NCBI GenBank assembly: GCA_050942625.1
Contig: JBMNNS010000055.1
Coordinates: forward strand, 1-11,531
Length of the DNA: 11,531 nucleotides
Direction of reading: 5' to 3'
Origin: JBMNNS01 sp050942625
Lineage (GTDB): Bacteria; Bacillota; Dethiobacteria; DTU022; UBA8154
The notes beneath the pieces were generated by a model. The model did not search any database, had not been told where the DNA came from, and was given only the letters and a program-made list of their open reading frames with translations. Both the position numbers and the translations under genes were made by a program. Within the stretch, counting starts at the first letter, position 1; each line of letters opens with the position of its first letter. Shown here piece after piece: positions 1 to 6,294 of this stretch.

Positions 1-1
1 G

Positions 2-1144
2 CTGGCCAAGGAAAAAACCGGTGGTTCCGCGGAAACTATCATACTGGTGGCTACCTCCGGGGACACCGGCAAGGCTGCCCTGGAAGGTTTTAAAGACGTG
101 CCCGGGATTCGGATCATTGTTTTTTATCCCCATGGCGGTGTCAGTAAGGTACAGGAGTTGCAAATGGTGACCACCGGCGGCATGAACACGCATGTCGTAG
201 CTGTCGAAGGTAATTTCGATGATTGTCAAACTGCGGTTAAAGAAGTTTTTGCCGACGAATTTCTGAAAAAGGACCTTGCTGCACGGGGTTTTGAGCTTTC
301 CTCTGCCAATTCCATCAACTGGGGACGTCTTTTACCGCAAATTGTCTATTATTTTTGGGCCTACCTGTATCTTTTGCGGCAAAAAACGATCATTCCTGGT
401 GAAAAAATAAATTTTGTTGTTCCTACAGGCAACTTCGGTAACATTCTGGCGGGCTGGTATGCTCGCTGCATGGGGCTCCCCGTGCATAAACTGATCTGTG
501 CCTCCAACCAAAATAAAGTTTTAACGGATTTTTTCCATACTGGAGTCTATGACTCCAATAGGGATTTCATACAAACAAGCAGTCCCTCCATGGACATCCT
601 TATTTCCAGCAACCTGGAGAGGTTCCTTTTTGGGGTTACCGGCCATGATGCAGGAAAAATAAAAGAGTGGATGGAGGACTTAAAGGAAAAGGGGCTTTTT
701 GAAGTTGGTTATGAAACAAGGGAGAAAATAGCGGAGGTGATAGCTGCGGGTTTTGCTGATGAAGGCGAAACCTTTGAGGCTATCAGGGATATATTTGATG
801 ACAAAGGTTACCTGATCGACACCCACACCGCCGTCGGTTACAAAGTTTACCGGAAATATGTGGCCGGCACAGGGGATCCGACCAGGACAGTTATTATCTC
901 CACGGCAAGTCCTTTTAAATTCTGCGGTAGCGTCCTTGAGGCCCTTGGCCACCAGGTTTTTCCCCCGGGAAATGACGAACATGCCATGCTGCACCGGTTA
1001 AGCAGCCTTAGCGGTGTTCCGGTTCATTTCTCCCTTCAGGCTCTGGAGCAGAGACCCATTTTGCATCGGGCAATAAGCGGGAAAACGGAGATAAAAAACC
1101 AGATCCTTAGAATTCTTTTTGAAGGAGACAATCAACGACAGTAA
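2..1144 (+). CDS. thrC: Threonine synthase, 5'-truncated by the window edge
   Basis: Pyridoxal-phosphate enzyme that converts O-phospho-L-homoserine to L-threonine, the last step of threonine synthesis in the cytoplasm. The reading frame is open from base 2, so the beginning lies outside the window. A GTG at 47 is an internal valine and not the start. The conserved SGDTGKAALEGF motif of threonine synthases is at 56-91, and the glycine-rich phosphate-binding loop TGNFGN is at 425-442. The FYPHGGVSKVQELQM stretch is also typical. The lysine that binds PLP should lie upstream and cannot be seen. About 380 residues are present; the long form of the family has roughly 430-500, so around 50-120 residues are probably missing. 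The gene ends in TAA and converges on the carbonic anhydrase-family gene with only 41 bases between. Family identification is firm. Confidence 0.96.
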   Translation: MAKEKTGGSAETIILVATSGDTGKAALEGFKDVPGIRIIVFYPHGGVSKVQELQMVTTGGMNTHVVAVEGNFDDCQTAVKEVFADEFLKKDLAARGFELSSANSINWGRLLPQIVYYFWAYLYLLRQKTIIPGEKINFVVPTGNFGNILAGWYARCMGLPVHKLICASNQNKVLTDFFHTGVYDSNRDFIQTSSPSMDILISSNLERFLFGVTGHDAGKIKEWMEDLKEKGLFEVGYETREKIAEVIAAGFADEGETFEAIRDIFDDKGYLIDTHTAVGYKVYRKYVAGTGDPTRTVIISTASPFKFCGSVLEALGHQVFPPGNDEHAMLHRLSSLSGVPVHFSLQALEQRPILHRAISGKTEIKNQILRILFEGDNQRQ

Positions 1145-1172
1145 TAGGACAAAACAGTTAATTAGATTTAAT

Positions 1173-1196
1173 AAGGTATATACCTTTATTTTTCAG
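1173..1196 (+). terminator. Possible weak terminator between convergent genes
   Basis: A perfect 14-base palindrome, AAGGTATATACCTT (1173-1186), is followed by a T-rich run (1185-1196). As RNA it could form a 5-bp stem with a 4-base loop, which is weak for intrinsic termination. It lies between thrC and the opposing gene and touches the stop codon of the latter (TTA on this strand, 1186-1188). Only the thrC direction has the T-run. The placement supports a terminator role but the stem is short. Confidence 0.35.
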
Positions 1197-1734
1197 TCAG
1201 TACATCCTTAAGATCCAGGGGCACCAGACCTTTATAACAACGGGGGGGAAGGGCAATATAGAGGCTCGTGCCATACTGGAGGTAATTTTCCATTTCCAGA
1301 TCCACTTTGCCGTGATCTTTGGCGGGGACACCTACAAGTAACCTCCCCGGCGGGGAAACTGTTCTCGCCGTAACGACCGCACCGGCGCTGATACAGCAGC
1401 CCGCCCCTATTTTAACATCGTCCATGACGATTGCCCCCATACCGACCACCACGTGTTCCTCCAGTACAGGCCCATGTAGAATGGCCCCATGGCCAATATG
1501 ATTTTTCTTTCCCAGCACAGTTGTGATATTGGGGGCAGAATGGATTACACAGTTTTCCTGTATATTTGAAAAATCACCGACTACTATCGATCCCCAGTCG
1601 CCCCGCAAGCAAGCGCCGGGGCCAATATAACACCCCTTCCCGATTACCACATCTCCAATGATCGTTGCCTCAGGATAAACAAAGGCAGTAGCGTCTATCC
1701 GGGGCCTCCTGCCTTCAAATTCATAAATAGCCAT
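1186..1734 (-). CDS. Gamma-carbonic anhydrase family, hexapeptide-repeat protein
   Basis: A 182-residue left-handed beta-helix protein of the gamma-carbonic anhydrase/YrdA/PaaY type, expected to be a cytoplasmic trimer with metal at the subunit interfaces. Hexapeptide repeats of the I-G-x-x form run from about residue 20 to 125, with the family motifs RGD (44-46), NIQE (57-60) and GMGA (98-101). The three likely metal-binding histidines are present: H65 in VIHS, and H82 and H87 in IGHGAILHG. CO2/bicarbonate interconversion is therefore possible, but many relatives lack proven activity and some act as acyltransferase-like or thioesterase partners. The ATG at 1734 was chosen because AGGAG (1743-1747 on the opposite strand) lies 8 bases before it. 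An upstream ATG at 1776 would add 14 residues without family similarity. The gene is transcribed alone, toward thrC. Confidence 0.85.
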   Translation of the reverse strand: MAIYEFEGRRPRIDATAFVYPEATIIGDVVIGKGCYIGPGACLRGDWGSIVVGDFSNIQENCVIHSAPNITTVLGKKNHIGHGAILHGPVLEEHVVVGMGAIVMDDVKIGAGCCISAGAVVTARTVSPPGRLLVGVPAKDHGKVDLEMENYLQYGTSLYIALPPRCYKGLVPLDLKDVLTEK

Positions 1735-1807
1735 TTTTTCCACTCCTGTCAGGTTTAGATTTATGATGCCGTGCAATTTAGGATGCCACGTAATTTAATT
1801 TAATGAT

Positions 1808-1836
1808 ATAACATAAAACCGTTCTTTAAAAGTAAA
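1808..1836 (-). promoter_or_regulatory. Candidate promoter for the carbonic anhydrase-family gene
   Basis: Read on the minus strand, TTTACT (-35 like, 1831-1836) is followed after 17 bases by TGTTAT (-10 like, 1808-1813). The implied leader is about 65-70 bases. Both boxes match the sigma-A consensus at four of six positions. They are in the right place but not strong. Confidence 0.35.
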
Positions 1837-1867
1837 ACCTGTTAATCCCTGGACAGTATGAGACTAC

Positions 1868-2044
1868 TGAAAAAGTCCCAAATTGTGTCATTGTGTTATT
1901 CCGAATGAAAAAGTCCCAAATTGTGTCATTGTGTTATTCCGAATGAAAAAGTCCCAAATTGTGTCATTGTGTTATTCCGAATAAAAAAGTCCCAAATTGT
2001 GTCATTGTGTTATTCCGAATGAAAAAGTCCCAAATTGTGTCATT
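1868..2044. repeat. 38-bp tandem repeat, four full copies plus a partial fifth
   Basis: Units begin at 1868, 1906, 1944, 1982 and 2020. The first four are nearly identical; the fourth starts TAA instead of TGA. The fifth breaks off after about 25 bases and runs into the inner arm of the element. The unit contains GAAAAAGTCCC, which is the inner end of the terminal repeat, and TGTCATT, which begins the inner inverted arm. The array therefore arose by duplicating part of the element's left arm. There are no variable spacers and no sign of coding. Confidence 0.92.
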
Positions 2045-2100
2045 CTGAATGAACGAAGTGAATGAAGAATCTATTAAGCAGCTTAAAACCAAGATCCTTC

Positions 2101-2310
2101 GCTATCGCTCAGGATGACAATGCTATCGTTTAGGATGACAATGCTATCGTTTAGGATGACAATGCTATCGTTTAGGATGACAATGCTATCGTTTAGGATG
2201 ACAATGCTATCGTTTAGGATGACAATGCTATCGTTTAGGATGACAATGCTATAGCTCAGGATGACAATGCTATCGCTCAGGATGACAATGCTATCGCTCA
2301 GGATGACAAT
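2101..2310. repeat. 21-bp tandem repeat, ten copies
   Basis: Exactly ten contiguous 21-bp units fill 2101-2310. Copies 2-7 carry GCTATCGTTTAGG and copies 1, 9 and 10 carry GCTATCGCTCAGG. Copy 8 has GCTATAGCTCAGG. Every copy ends in ATGACAAT. The outer copies resemble each other more than the inner ones, so the TTT variant probably spread by duplication in the middle of the array. The unit is part of the right arm of the surrounding element, since TCAGGATGACA is the partner of the left-arm TGTCATTCTGA. Because 21 is a multiple of three, short open frames appear here by chance. Confidence 0.95.
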
Positions 2311-2428
2311 AGGGGCAGTTTTTTATAAAACCGGCTTTTTCAATAGGTCTCAGACAGTATTTTTCCCACTTTTTCTCCATACCTTTAGGTTAAAAGAGAA
2401 ATTTGAGCTTGGGCAGGAGAAAGGGAAG

Positions 2429-2457
2429 TTGACGGAGAAGTGGTAACACGATAAAAA
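2429..2457 (+). promoter_or_regulatory. Candidate promoter of the ABC transporter operon
   Basis: TTGACG (2429-2434, five of six consensus bases) is followed after 17 bases by TAAAAA (2452-2457, four of six). Transcription would start near 2464, about 30 bases before the ATG of the first permease. It lies about 70 bases downstream of the repeat-rich element. I see no clear operator, NikR-like site or riboswitch in 2361-2494. Confidence 0.45.
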
Positions 2458-2494
2458 TGTAAGTAACAACTATAAGTTTAACGGGGTGTAGCGG

Positions 2495-3445
2495 ATGCTC
2501 AAATATATTGTCCGGCGGCTGGCGATGTTAGTTATTGTCGTCCTTGGAGTGACGCTGGTTACCTTTACGATGATGCACCTGGCCCCGGGGGATCCTGCGG
2601 AGTTAATGGCCGTTGCCAGGTACGGCCTGGAAAATCTGACCAAAGAAAATGTGGAGCAGATCCGGGTGGCAGAGGGCCTGGATGCTCCCCTGTATGTCCA
2701 GTACTTACGTTGGCTGGGTCGCGCTGTCAGTGGGGATCTGGGGCGTTCACTTATTACCGGTGATCCTGTGCAGGAGGAGATCCTTTTGAAACTCCCAACC
2801 ACCTTTCAACTGGCCCTGGCCGCCCTTTTTGTTTCCCTTTTGATTGCTATACCCGCGGGAATTATTTCTGCTGTGAAGCAGTATTCCCCTCTTGATTATT
2901 TGACCATGACCGGTGCTTTGCTGGGAGTGAGTATCCCTAATTTCTGGCTGGGGCTGCTGCTCATACTTTTCTTTGCCGTGACTCTGGGATGGTTTCCGGT
3001 TTATGGCTATGGGGGTTTACGGCATATCTTTTTGCCGGCGGTAACGCTGGGTACGGGAATGGCCGCTATTACCACCAGGTTGATGCGTTCCAGCATGCTT
3101 AGTGTATTAAAGCAGGACTATATTACCGCTGCCAGATCCAGGGGGTTAAGCGAAGGAAAGATAGTTTTTAGCCATGCGCTAAAAAATTCCTTTATTCCCG
3201 TAGTCACCGTTGTTGGCCTGCAAATAGGGCATTTGTTGGAAGGGACAGTAATCGTAGAGTCTATTTTTGCCTGGCCGGGCCTTGGAAAGTTGCTGGTGGA
3301 TTCTATTTTTGCCCGGGACTATTCCATGATTCAGGGGTGTGTTTTTCTGTTTGCCATGCTCTTTGTGCTGATTAACTTACTGGTGGATATTTCCTATGTT
3401 TACCTGGACCCCAGGATCAGGTACGAAAAGGAGGGCTCCTTTTGA
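2495..3445 (+). CDS. ABC importer permease, DppB/NikB type
   Basis: A 316-residue inner-membrane subunit of a peptide/nickel-type ABC importer. It shows the family pattern: an N-terminal membrane helix (about residues 9-29, YIVRRLAMLVIVV...) followed by APGDPAE, a non-membrane segment up to about residue 95, then five further hydrophobic helices. The cytoplasmic EAA-like loop that docks on the ATPases is at about 209-235 (ITAARSRGLSEGKIVF). The conserved ending ESIFAWPGLGKLL...DYSMIQG...YLDPRIRY is complete. The ATG at 2495 is preceded by a GGGGTG ribosome site. The stop codon overlaps the TTG start of the next permease, so the two are translationally coupled. Substrate cannot be read from this subunit; peptides, nickel or nickel chelates are all possible. 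Confidence 0.93.
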   Translation: MLKYIVRRLAMLVIVVLGVTLVTFTMMHLAPGDPAELMAVARYGLENLTKENVEQIRVAEGLDAPLYVQYLRWLGRAVSGDLGRSLITGDPVQEEILLKLPTTFQLALAALFVSLLIAIPAGIISAVKQYSPLDYLTMTGALLGVSIPNFWLGLLLILFFAVTLGWFPVYGYGGLRHIFLPAVTLGTGMAAITTRLMRSSMLSVLKQDYITAARSRGLSEGKIVFSHALKNSFIPVVTVVGLQIGHLLEGTVIVESIFAWPGLGKLLVDSIFARDYSMIQGCVFLFAMLFVLINLLVDISYVYLDPRIRYEKEGSF

Positions 3446-4338
3446 GATCATCAGCATCAACACCGGAAGCAGTACCAACAGCAGCAACGGTCAAGCACAA
3501 CTTAACCTATGCCCGGATCAAAAAAAACAAAATGGCTGTAACGGGGCTGGCGATCATTTTGCTATTGATTGTGGTGGCAATCTTTGCCCCTTTTCTGGCT
3601 CCACACCACCCCTACCAGCAGGATCTGGAGCGGGCGCTTTTAAAACCCTCCACAGAATATTTCTTTGGAACGGATGACTTTGGCCGCTGTATTTTCAGCA
3701 GGGTCATTTTTGGCACGAGAATATCCCTGGCTATCGGCGTGATTGTGACCGCAATCTCTGCTATAATTGGAACGGTCCTGGGGATGCTGGCCGGGTTTTA
3801 TGGCGGGGTGATCGACGAAATTATCATGAGGGTTGCAGATATATTTTTGGCTTTTCCCGGGTTGATCCTTGCTCTGGTTGTCGCCGGGCTTTTGGGTCCC
3901 GGTATGTTCAATCTCCTTTTTGCCCTGGCCCTGGTGGGATGGATGGGCTATGCCCGGGTTGTCCGGGGGGCGGTGCTGGCGGAAAAGGAAAAGGATTTTG
4001 TGGAAACGGCAAGGGCGCTGGGGGCCGGCAGCTTCTATATTATGTACCGGCATCTGCTGCCCAATGTGCTTGCACCCGTGATCGTGATGGCTACCCTGGG
4101 CATAGGCCAGGCCATCCTGGCGGCTGCCGGTTTAAGTTTTCTGGGGCTGGGGGTGCAGCCCCCCATACCGGTCTGGGGTTCAATGTTAAGCGACGGCAAA
4201 ATCTTTTTGCAAACAGCTCCGCATCTTACCATTTTCCCCGGCCTGGCCATCCTGATTACGGTGCTGTCCTTTAATTTCCTGGGCGACGGATTGCGCGATG
4301 TATTTGACCCCAGGCTGAGGGAAAAAGCAATCGAATAG
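3442..4338 (+). CDS. ABC importer permease, DppC/NikC type
   Basis: A 298-residue inner-membrane partner of the preceding permease. After a polar N-terminus of about 32 residues comes the first helix (about 33-53) and the family motif FAPFLAPHHPY. GTDDFGRCIFSRVIFGTRISL follows, then a block of helices. The EAA loop (about 185-208, DFVETARALGAGSFYIMYRHLLPN) contacts the ATPases. LSFLGLGVQPPIPVWGSML and the NFLGDGLRDVFDPR ending are typical and intact. The start is TTG at 3442, inside the TTGA overlap with the previous stop. AAGGAGG at 3428-3434, within the previous gene, is its ribosome site. Fourteen bases separate its stop from the next TTG start, and that gap holds a strong AGGAGGAGGG. Assignment is firm; substrate is not. 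Confidence 0.93.
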   Translation: MRSSASTPEAVPTAATVKHNLTYARIKKNKMAVTGLAIILLLIVVAIFAPFLAPHHPYQQDLERALLKPSTEYFFGTDDFGRCIFSRVIFGTRISLAIGVIVTAISAIIGTVLGMLAGFYGGVIDEIIMRVADIFLAFPGLILALVVAGLLGPGMFNLLFALALVGWMGYARVVRGAVLAEKEKDFVETARALGAGSFYIMYRHLLPNVLAPVIVMATLGIGQAILAAAGLSFLGLGVQPPIPVWGSMLSDGKIFLQTAPHLTIFPGLAILITVLSFNFLGDGLRDVFDPRLREKAIE

Positions 4339-4352
4339 GAGGAGGGATTCTG

Positions 4353-5348
4353 TTGGCTTTACTAAGCATTCGCAATTTGACGACGATGTTTTATACCGAA
4401 GAGGGGATAATCAAGGCCTGTGATCGGGTTAATTTGAATATTCCCGCCGGAAAAACTGTTGGCCTCATTGGAGAAACAGGATGTGGCAAATCGGTGCTGG
4501 GAATGTCCATTCTGCGCCTTTTACCACGCAATGCCGTTATCAATGGGGAAATACGCTACAAGGGGGAAGAAATCCTGACCATGGATGCCGGCAGGTTGCG
4601 GCGTTTAAGGGGAAGGGAGATTGCCCTCCTCCCACAGAGTCCCTCTACCTCCTTGAATCCGGTTTTAAAGATAGGTTTCCAAATTGCCGAAGGCCTGCTT
4701 CTGCATAGAAAAATTAAATGGGAAGAAGCCTGGGCGAAGGCGGTGGAGATGCTGGAATTTTTAAAACTGCCGGAACCTGCTAAAAGGGCGCAGGAATATC
4801 CCCACCAGCTTAGCAGTGGGATGAAACAGCGTGCTTTAGCGGCTGCCGGTATTACCGGCAGGCCGGGTTTGCTGATTGCCGATGAGCCTACCAGGGGGCT
4901 GGATGCTGTTTTGCGAGCCCAGGTTGTGGGGGTGCTCCGGCAACTGGTCAGGGAAACCGGTGCTGCCCTGCTTTTGATTACCCATGACTTGAAGGTAGCA
5001 GCCAATCTCTGCGATGAAGTTGCAGTCATGTATGCCGGGGGGATTTTGGAACACGGGCCCGCCGAAAAGGTGTTAAGAGAACCCCTGCACCCGTACACGC
5101 AGGGACTGCTGGCTTCCCTCCCCGAAAATGGGCTGCATCCCATCCCCGGGCATAGCCCCGGTTTGCTGGACCTTCCTGCCGGATGCAGGTTTTACCGGCG
5201 CTGTGAACGGGCCGGGGAACTATGTGCCCAAAGGCGCCCTCCCATGCAGTTATTTAACGGTTCCTATGTGAGGTGTTTATTCGTTGATCAGGATGGAAAA
5301 CCTCAGCAAGATCTATGCGACAGGGATCCTCAGAAAGCGGCGGTTTAA
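4353..5348 (+). CDS. ABC importer ATPase, DppD/OppD/NikD type
   Basis: A 331-residue cytoplasmic ATPase that powers import with the next gene's product. Walker A is GETGCGKS (40-47), with a Q-loop at QSPSTSLNP, Walker B LLIADEP with D177 and catalytic E178, and switch histidine H211. The signature is LSSGM (153-157) instead of the usual LSGGM/Q. The segment after Walker B reads TRGLDAVLRAQV instead of the common TALDVTVQAQI. The C-terminal oligopeptide-type extension (HPYTQGLL...) carries four cysteines, C278, C284, C291 and C308. This is the pattern that binds a [4Fe-4S] cluster in characterised Opp/Dpp ATPases. The start is TTG at 4353, six bases after AGGAGGAGGG. The last 21 codons overlap the next ATPase gene in another frame. 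Substrate specificity is unknown. Confidence 0.92.
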   Translation: MALLSIRNLTTMFYTEEGIIKACDRVNLNIPAGKTVGLIGETGCGKSVLGMSILRLLPRNAVINGEIRYKGEEILTMDAGRLRRLRGREIALLPQSPSTSLNPVLKIGFQIAEGLLLHRKIKWEEAWAKAVEMLEFLKLPEPAKRAQEYPHQLSSGMKQRALAAAGITGRPGLLIADEPTRGLDAVLRAQVVGVLRQLVRETGAALLLITHDLKVAANLCDEVAVMYAGGILEHGPAEKVLREPLHPYTQGLLASLPENGLHPIPGHSPGLLDLPAGCRFYRRCERAGELCAQRRPPMQLFNGSYVRCLFVDQDGKPQQDLCDRDPQKAAV

Positions 5349-6216
5349 GGCCGTTGACGGTGTTTCCCTGACCATTGGACAGGGGGAAACCCTTGGCCTG
5401 GTGGGGGAGAGCGGCTGCGGCAAGTCTACCCTGGCTCGTACGATCCTGCGTTTGATTCCCCCTTCCGGGGGAAAGGTTTTTTTCAAGGGGCGAGACGTTT
5501 TTGCGGCCAAACCGCGGGAGGTTTATAAGATCAGGGAAAAAATGCAGATTATTTCTCAACATCCGGAAACTGCTTTCAACCCCCATCTGAGGATCTATGA
5601 CAGTCTGGTTGAACCCCTGCGCCTGCGGAAGCTGACCCGGGATCGAGTTCAGGAAAGGGAACAGGTCTGCAGCTTGCTGGAACAGGTTGGGCTCCACGAG
5701 GAACACCTTACCCGCTATCCCCACGAACTGAGCGGAGGGCAGATTCAGCGGCTGGTGCTGGCCCGCATTCTTTCCCTGCGACCGGAATTTGTTGTGGCAG
5801 ACGAGCCGACTTCCATGCTGGACGTTTCCGTGCAAGCACAGGTGCTGCATCTCTTTAAAGAGGTTCAGGACCGGTATCATCTTTCTTACTTATTTATTTC
5901 ACACGATCTGGATATTGTGCTCTGGATGAGTGACAGGGTGGCGGTGATGTATAAGGGGAGAATAGTGGAGATAGGGCCTGCAGAAGAGGTTTATCTAAGC
6001 CCCTTGCATCCTTACACCGCCCGGTTGGTCGGAACCTTTCGAGCGTTTGGACATACCCGGGAACAGATTCCGTCGCCGGTGGAAATGAATCCTAAAATCC
6101 CGGGGGTGGGATGCAGTTTTGCCCCTTTTTGCGCTAATGCCGGCAGTGCCTGTGCACAGGTTCCGGAACTGGCAGAAGTTGCGCCGGGGCATTTTGTGGC
6201 CTGCCGGCAGCTTTAA
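5284..6216 (+). CDS. ABC importer ATPase, DppF/OppF/NikE type
   Basis: A 310-residue partner ATPase. It has Walker A GESGCGKS (41-48), a Q-loop glutamine at Q92 in the slightly unusual context SQHPETAFNP, and a canonical LSGGQ signature (149-153). Walker B has D173 and E174, followed by TSMLDVSVQAQ, and the switch histidine is H207. The C-terminal extension again has four cysteines (C277, C283, C290, C307) with the same spacing as in the preceding ATPase. TTG at 5284 is the preferred start because GAGGTG (5270-5275) lies 8 bases upstream. The ATG at 5293 would be 17 bases from it and would remove three residues. Both starts lie inside the previous gene, giving a 65-bp overlap. It probably forms a heterodimer with that product. 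Confidence 0.93.
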   Translation: MIRMENLSKIYATGILRKRRFKAVDGVSLTIGQGETLGLVGESGCGKSTLARTILRLIPPSGGKVFFKGRDVFAAKPREVYKIREKMQIISQHPETAFNPHLRIYDSLVEPLRLRKLTRDRVQEREQVCSLLEQVGLHEEHLTRYPHELSGGQIQRLVLARILSLRPEFVVADEPTSMLDVSVQAQVLHLFKEVQDRYHLSYLFISHDLDIVLWMSDRVAVMYKGRIVEIGPAEEVYLSPLHPYTARLVGTFRAFGHTREQIPSPVEMNPKIPGVGCSFAPFCANAGSACAQVPELAEVAPGHFVACRQL

Positions 6217-6294
6217 AACAGTTGTTAAGTGGTTAGGATGTAGAAGGGCTGCTAAAGTAGGGCCATCAAAAAAACTGTTAGGGGGGCTTTAGTT

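Larger units (their letters stand above)
1860..2351. mobile_element. MITE-like non-autonomous element with expanded tandem arrays
   Basis: The 492-bp segment is bounded by terminal inverted repeats: GAGACTACTGAAAAAG at 1860-1875, and at 2335-2351 a segment whose complement reads GAGACCTATTGAAAAAG. They match at 15 of 16 positions plus a one-base indel. Immediately outside is GACAGTAT on both sides (1852-1859 and 2353-2360, nine bases with one mismatch if one more base is counted), as expected for a target-site duplication. There is no transposase, so it would have to be moved in trans. Inside, TGTCATTCTGA (2038-2048) and TCAGGATGACA (2109-2119) form inner inverted arms. TTAAG-CAG-CTTAA (2074-2086) makes the apex. 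Removing the extra tandem units leaves about 151 bp, a normal size for such an element. TSDs of 8-9 bp occur in several IS families, and I cannot assign one. Confidence 0.7.

Noticed and set aside
1735..1776. Earlier ATG (1776) for the carbonic anhydrase-family protein
   Set aside because: It adds 14 residues without family similarity, while the ATG at 1734 has a well-spaced AGGAG.
1868..2310. CRISPR array
   Set aside because: The 38-bp and 21-bp units are directly contiguous with no variable spacers, and there are no cas genes in the window.
2261..2446. Coding region of 61 codons across the 21-bp repeats
   Set aside because: Its beginning is only the repeated unit read in frame (a seven-residue repeat possible because 21 is divisible by three). 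It has no ribosome site, and an in-frame TAG in copy 8 stops any longer version.
4556..5143. Long minus-strand ORF (195 codons) opposite the first ATPase gene
   Set aside because: It is a shadow of a strongly conserved gene on the plus strand and has no recognisable motif; the other long antisense frames at 3640-4053, 5254-5880 and 6385-6891 are likewise shadows.
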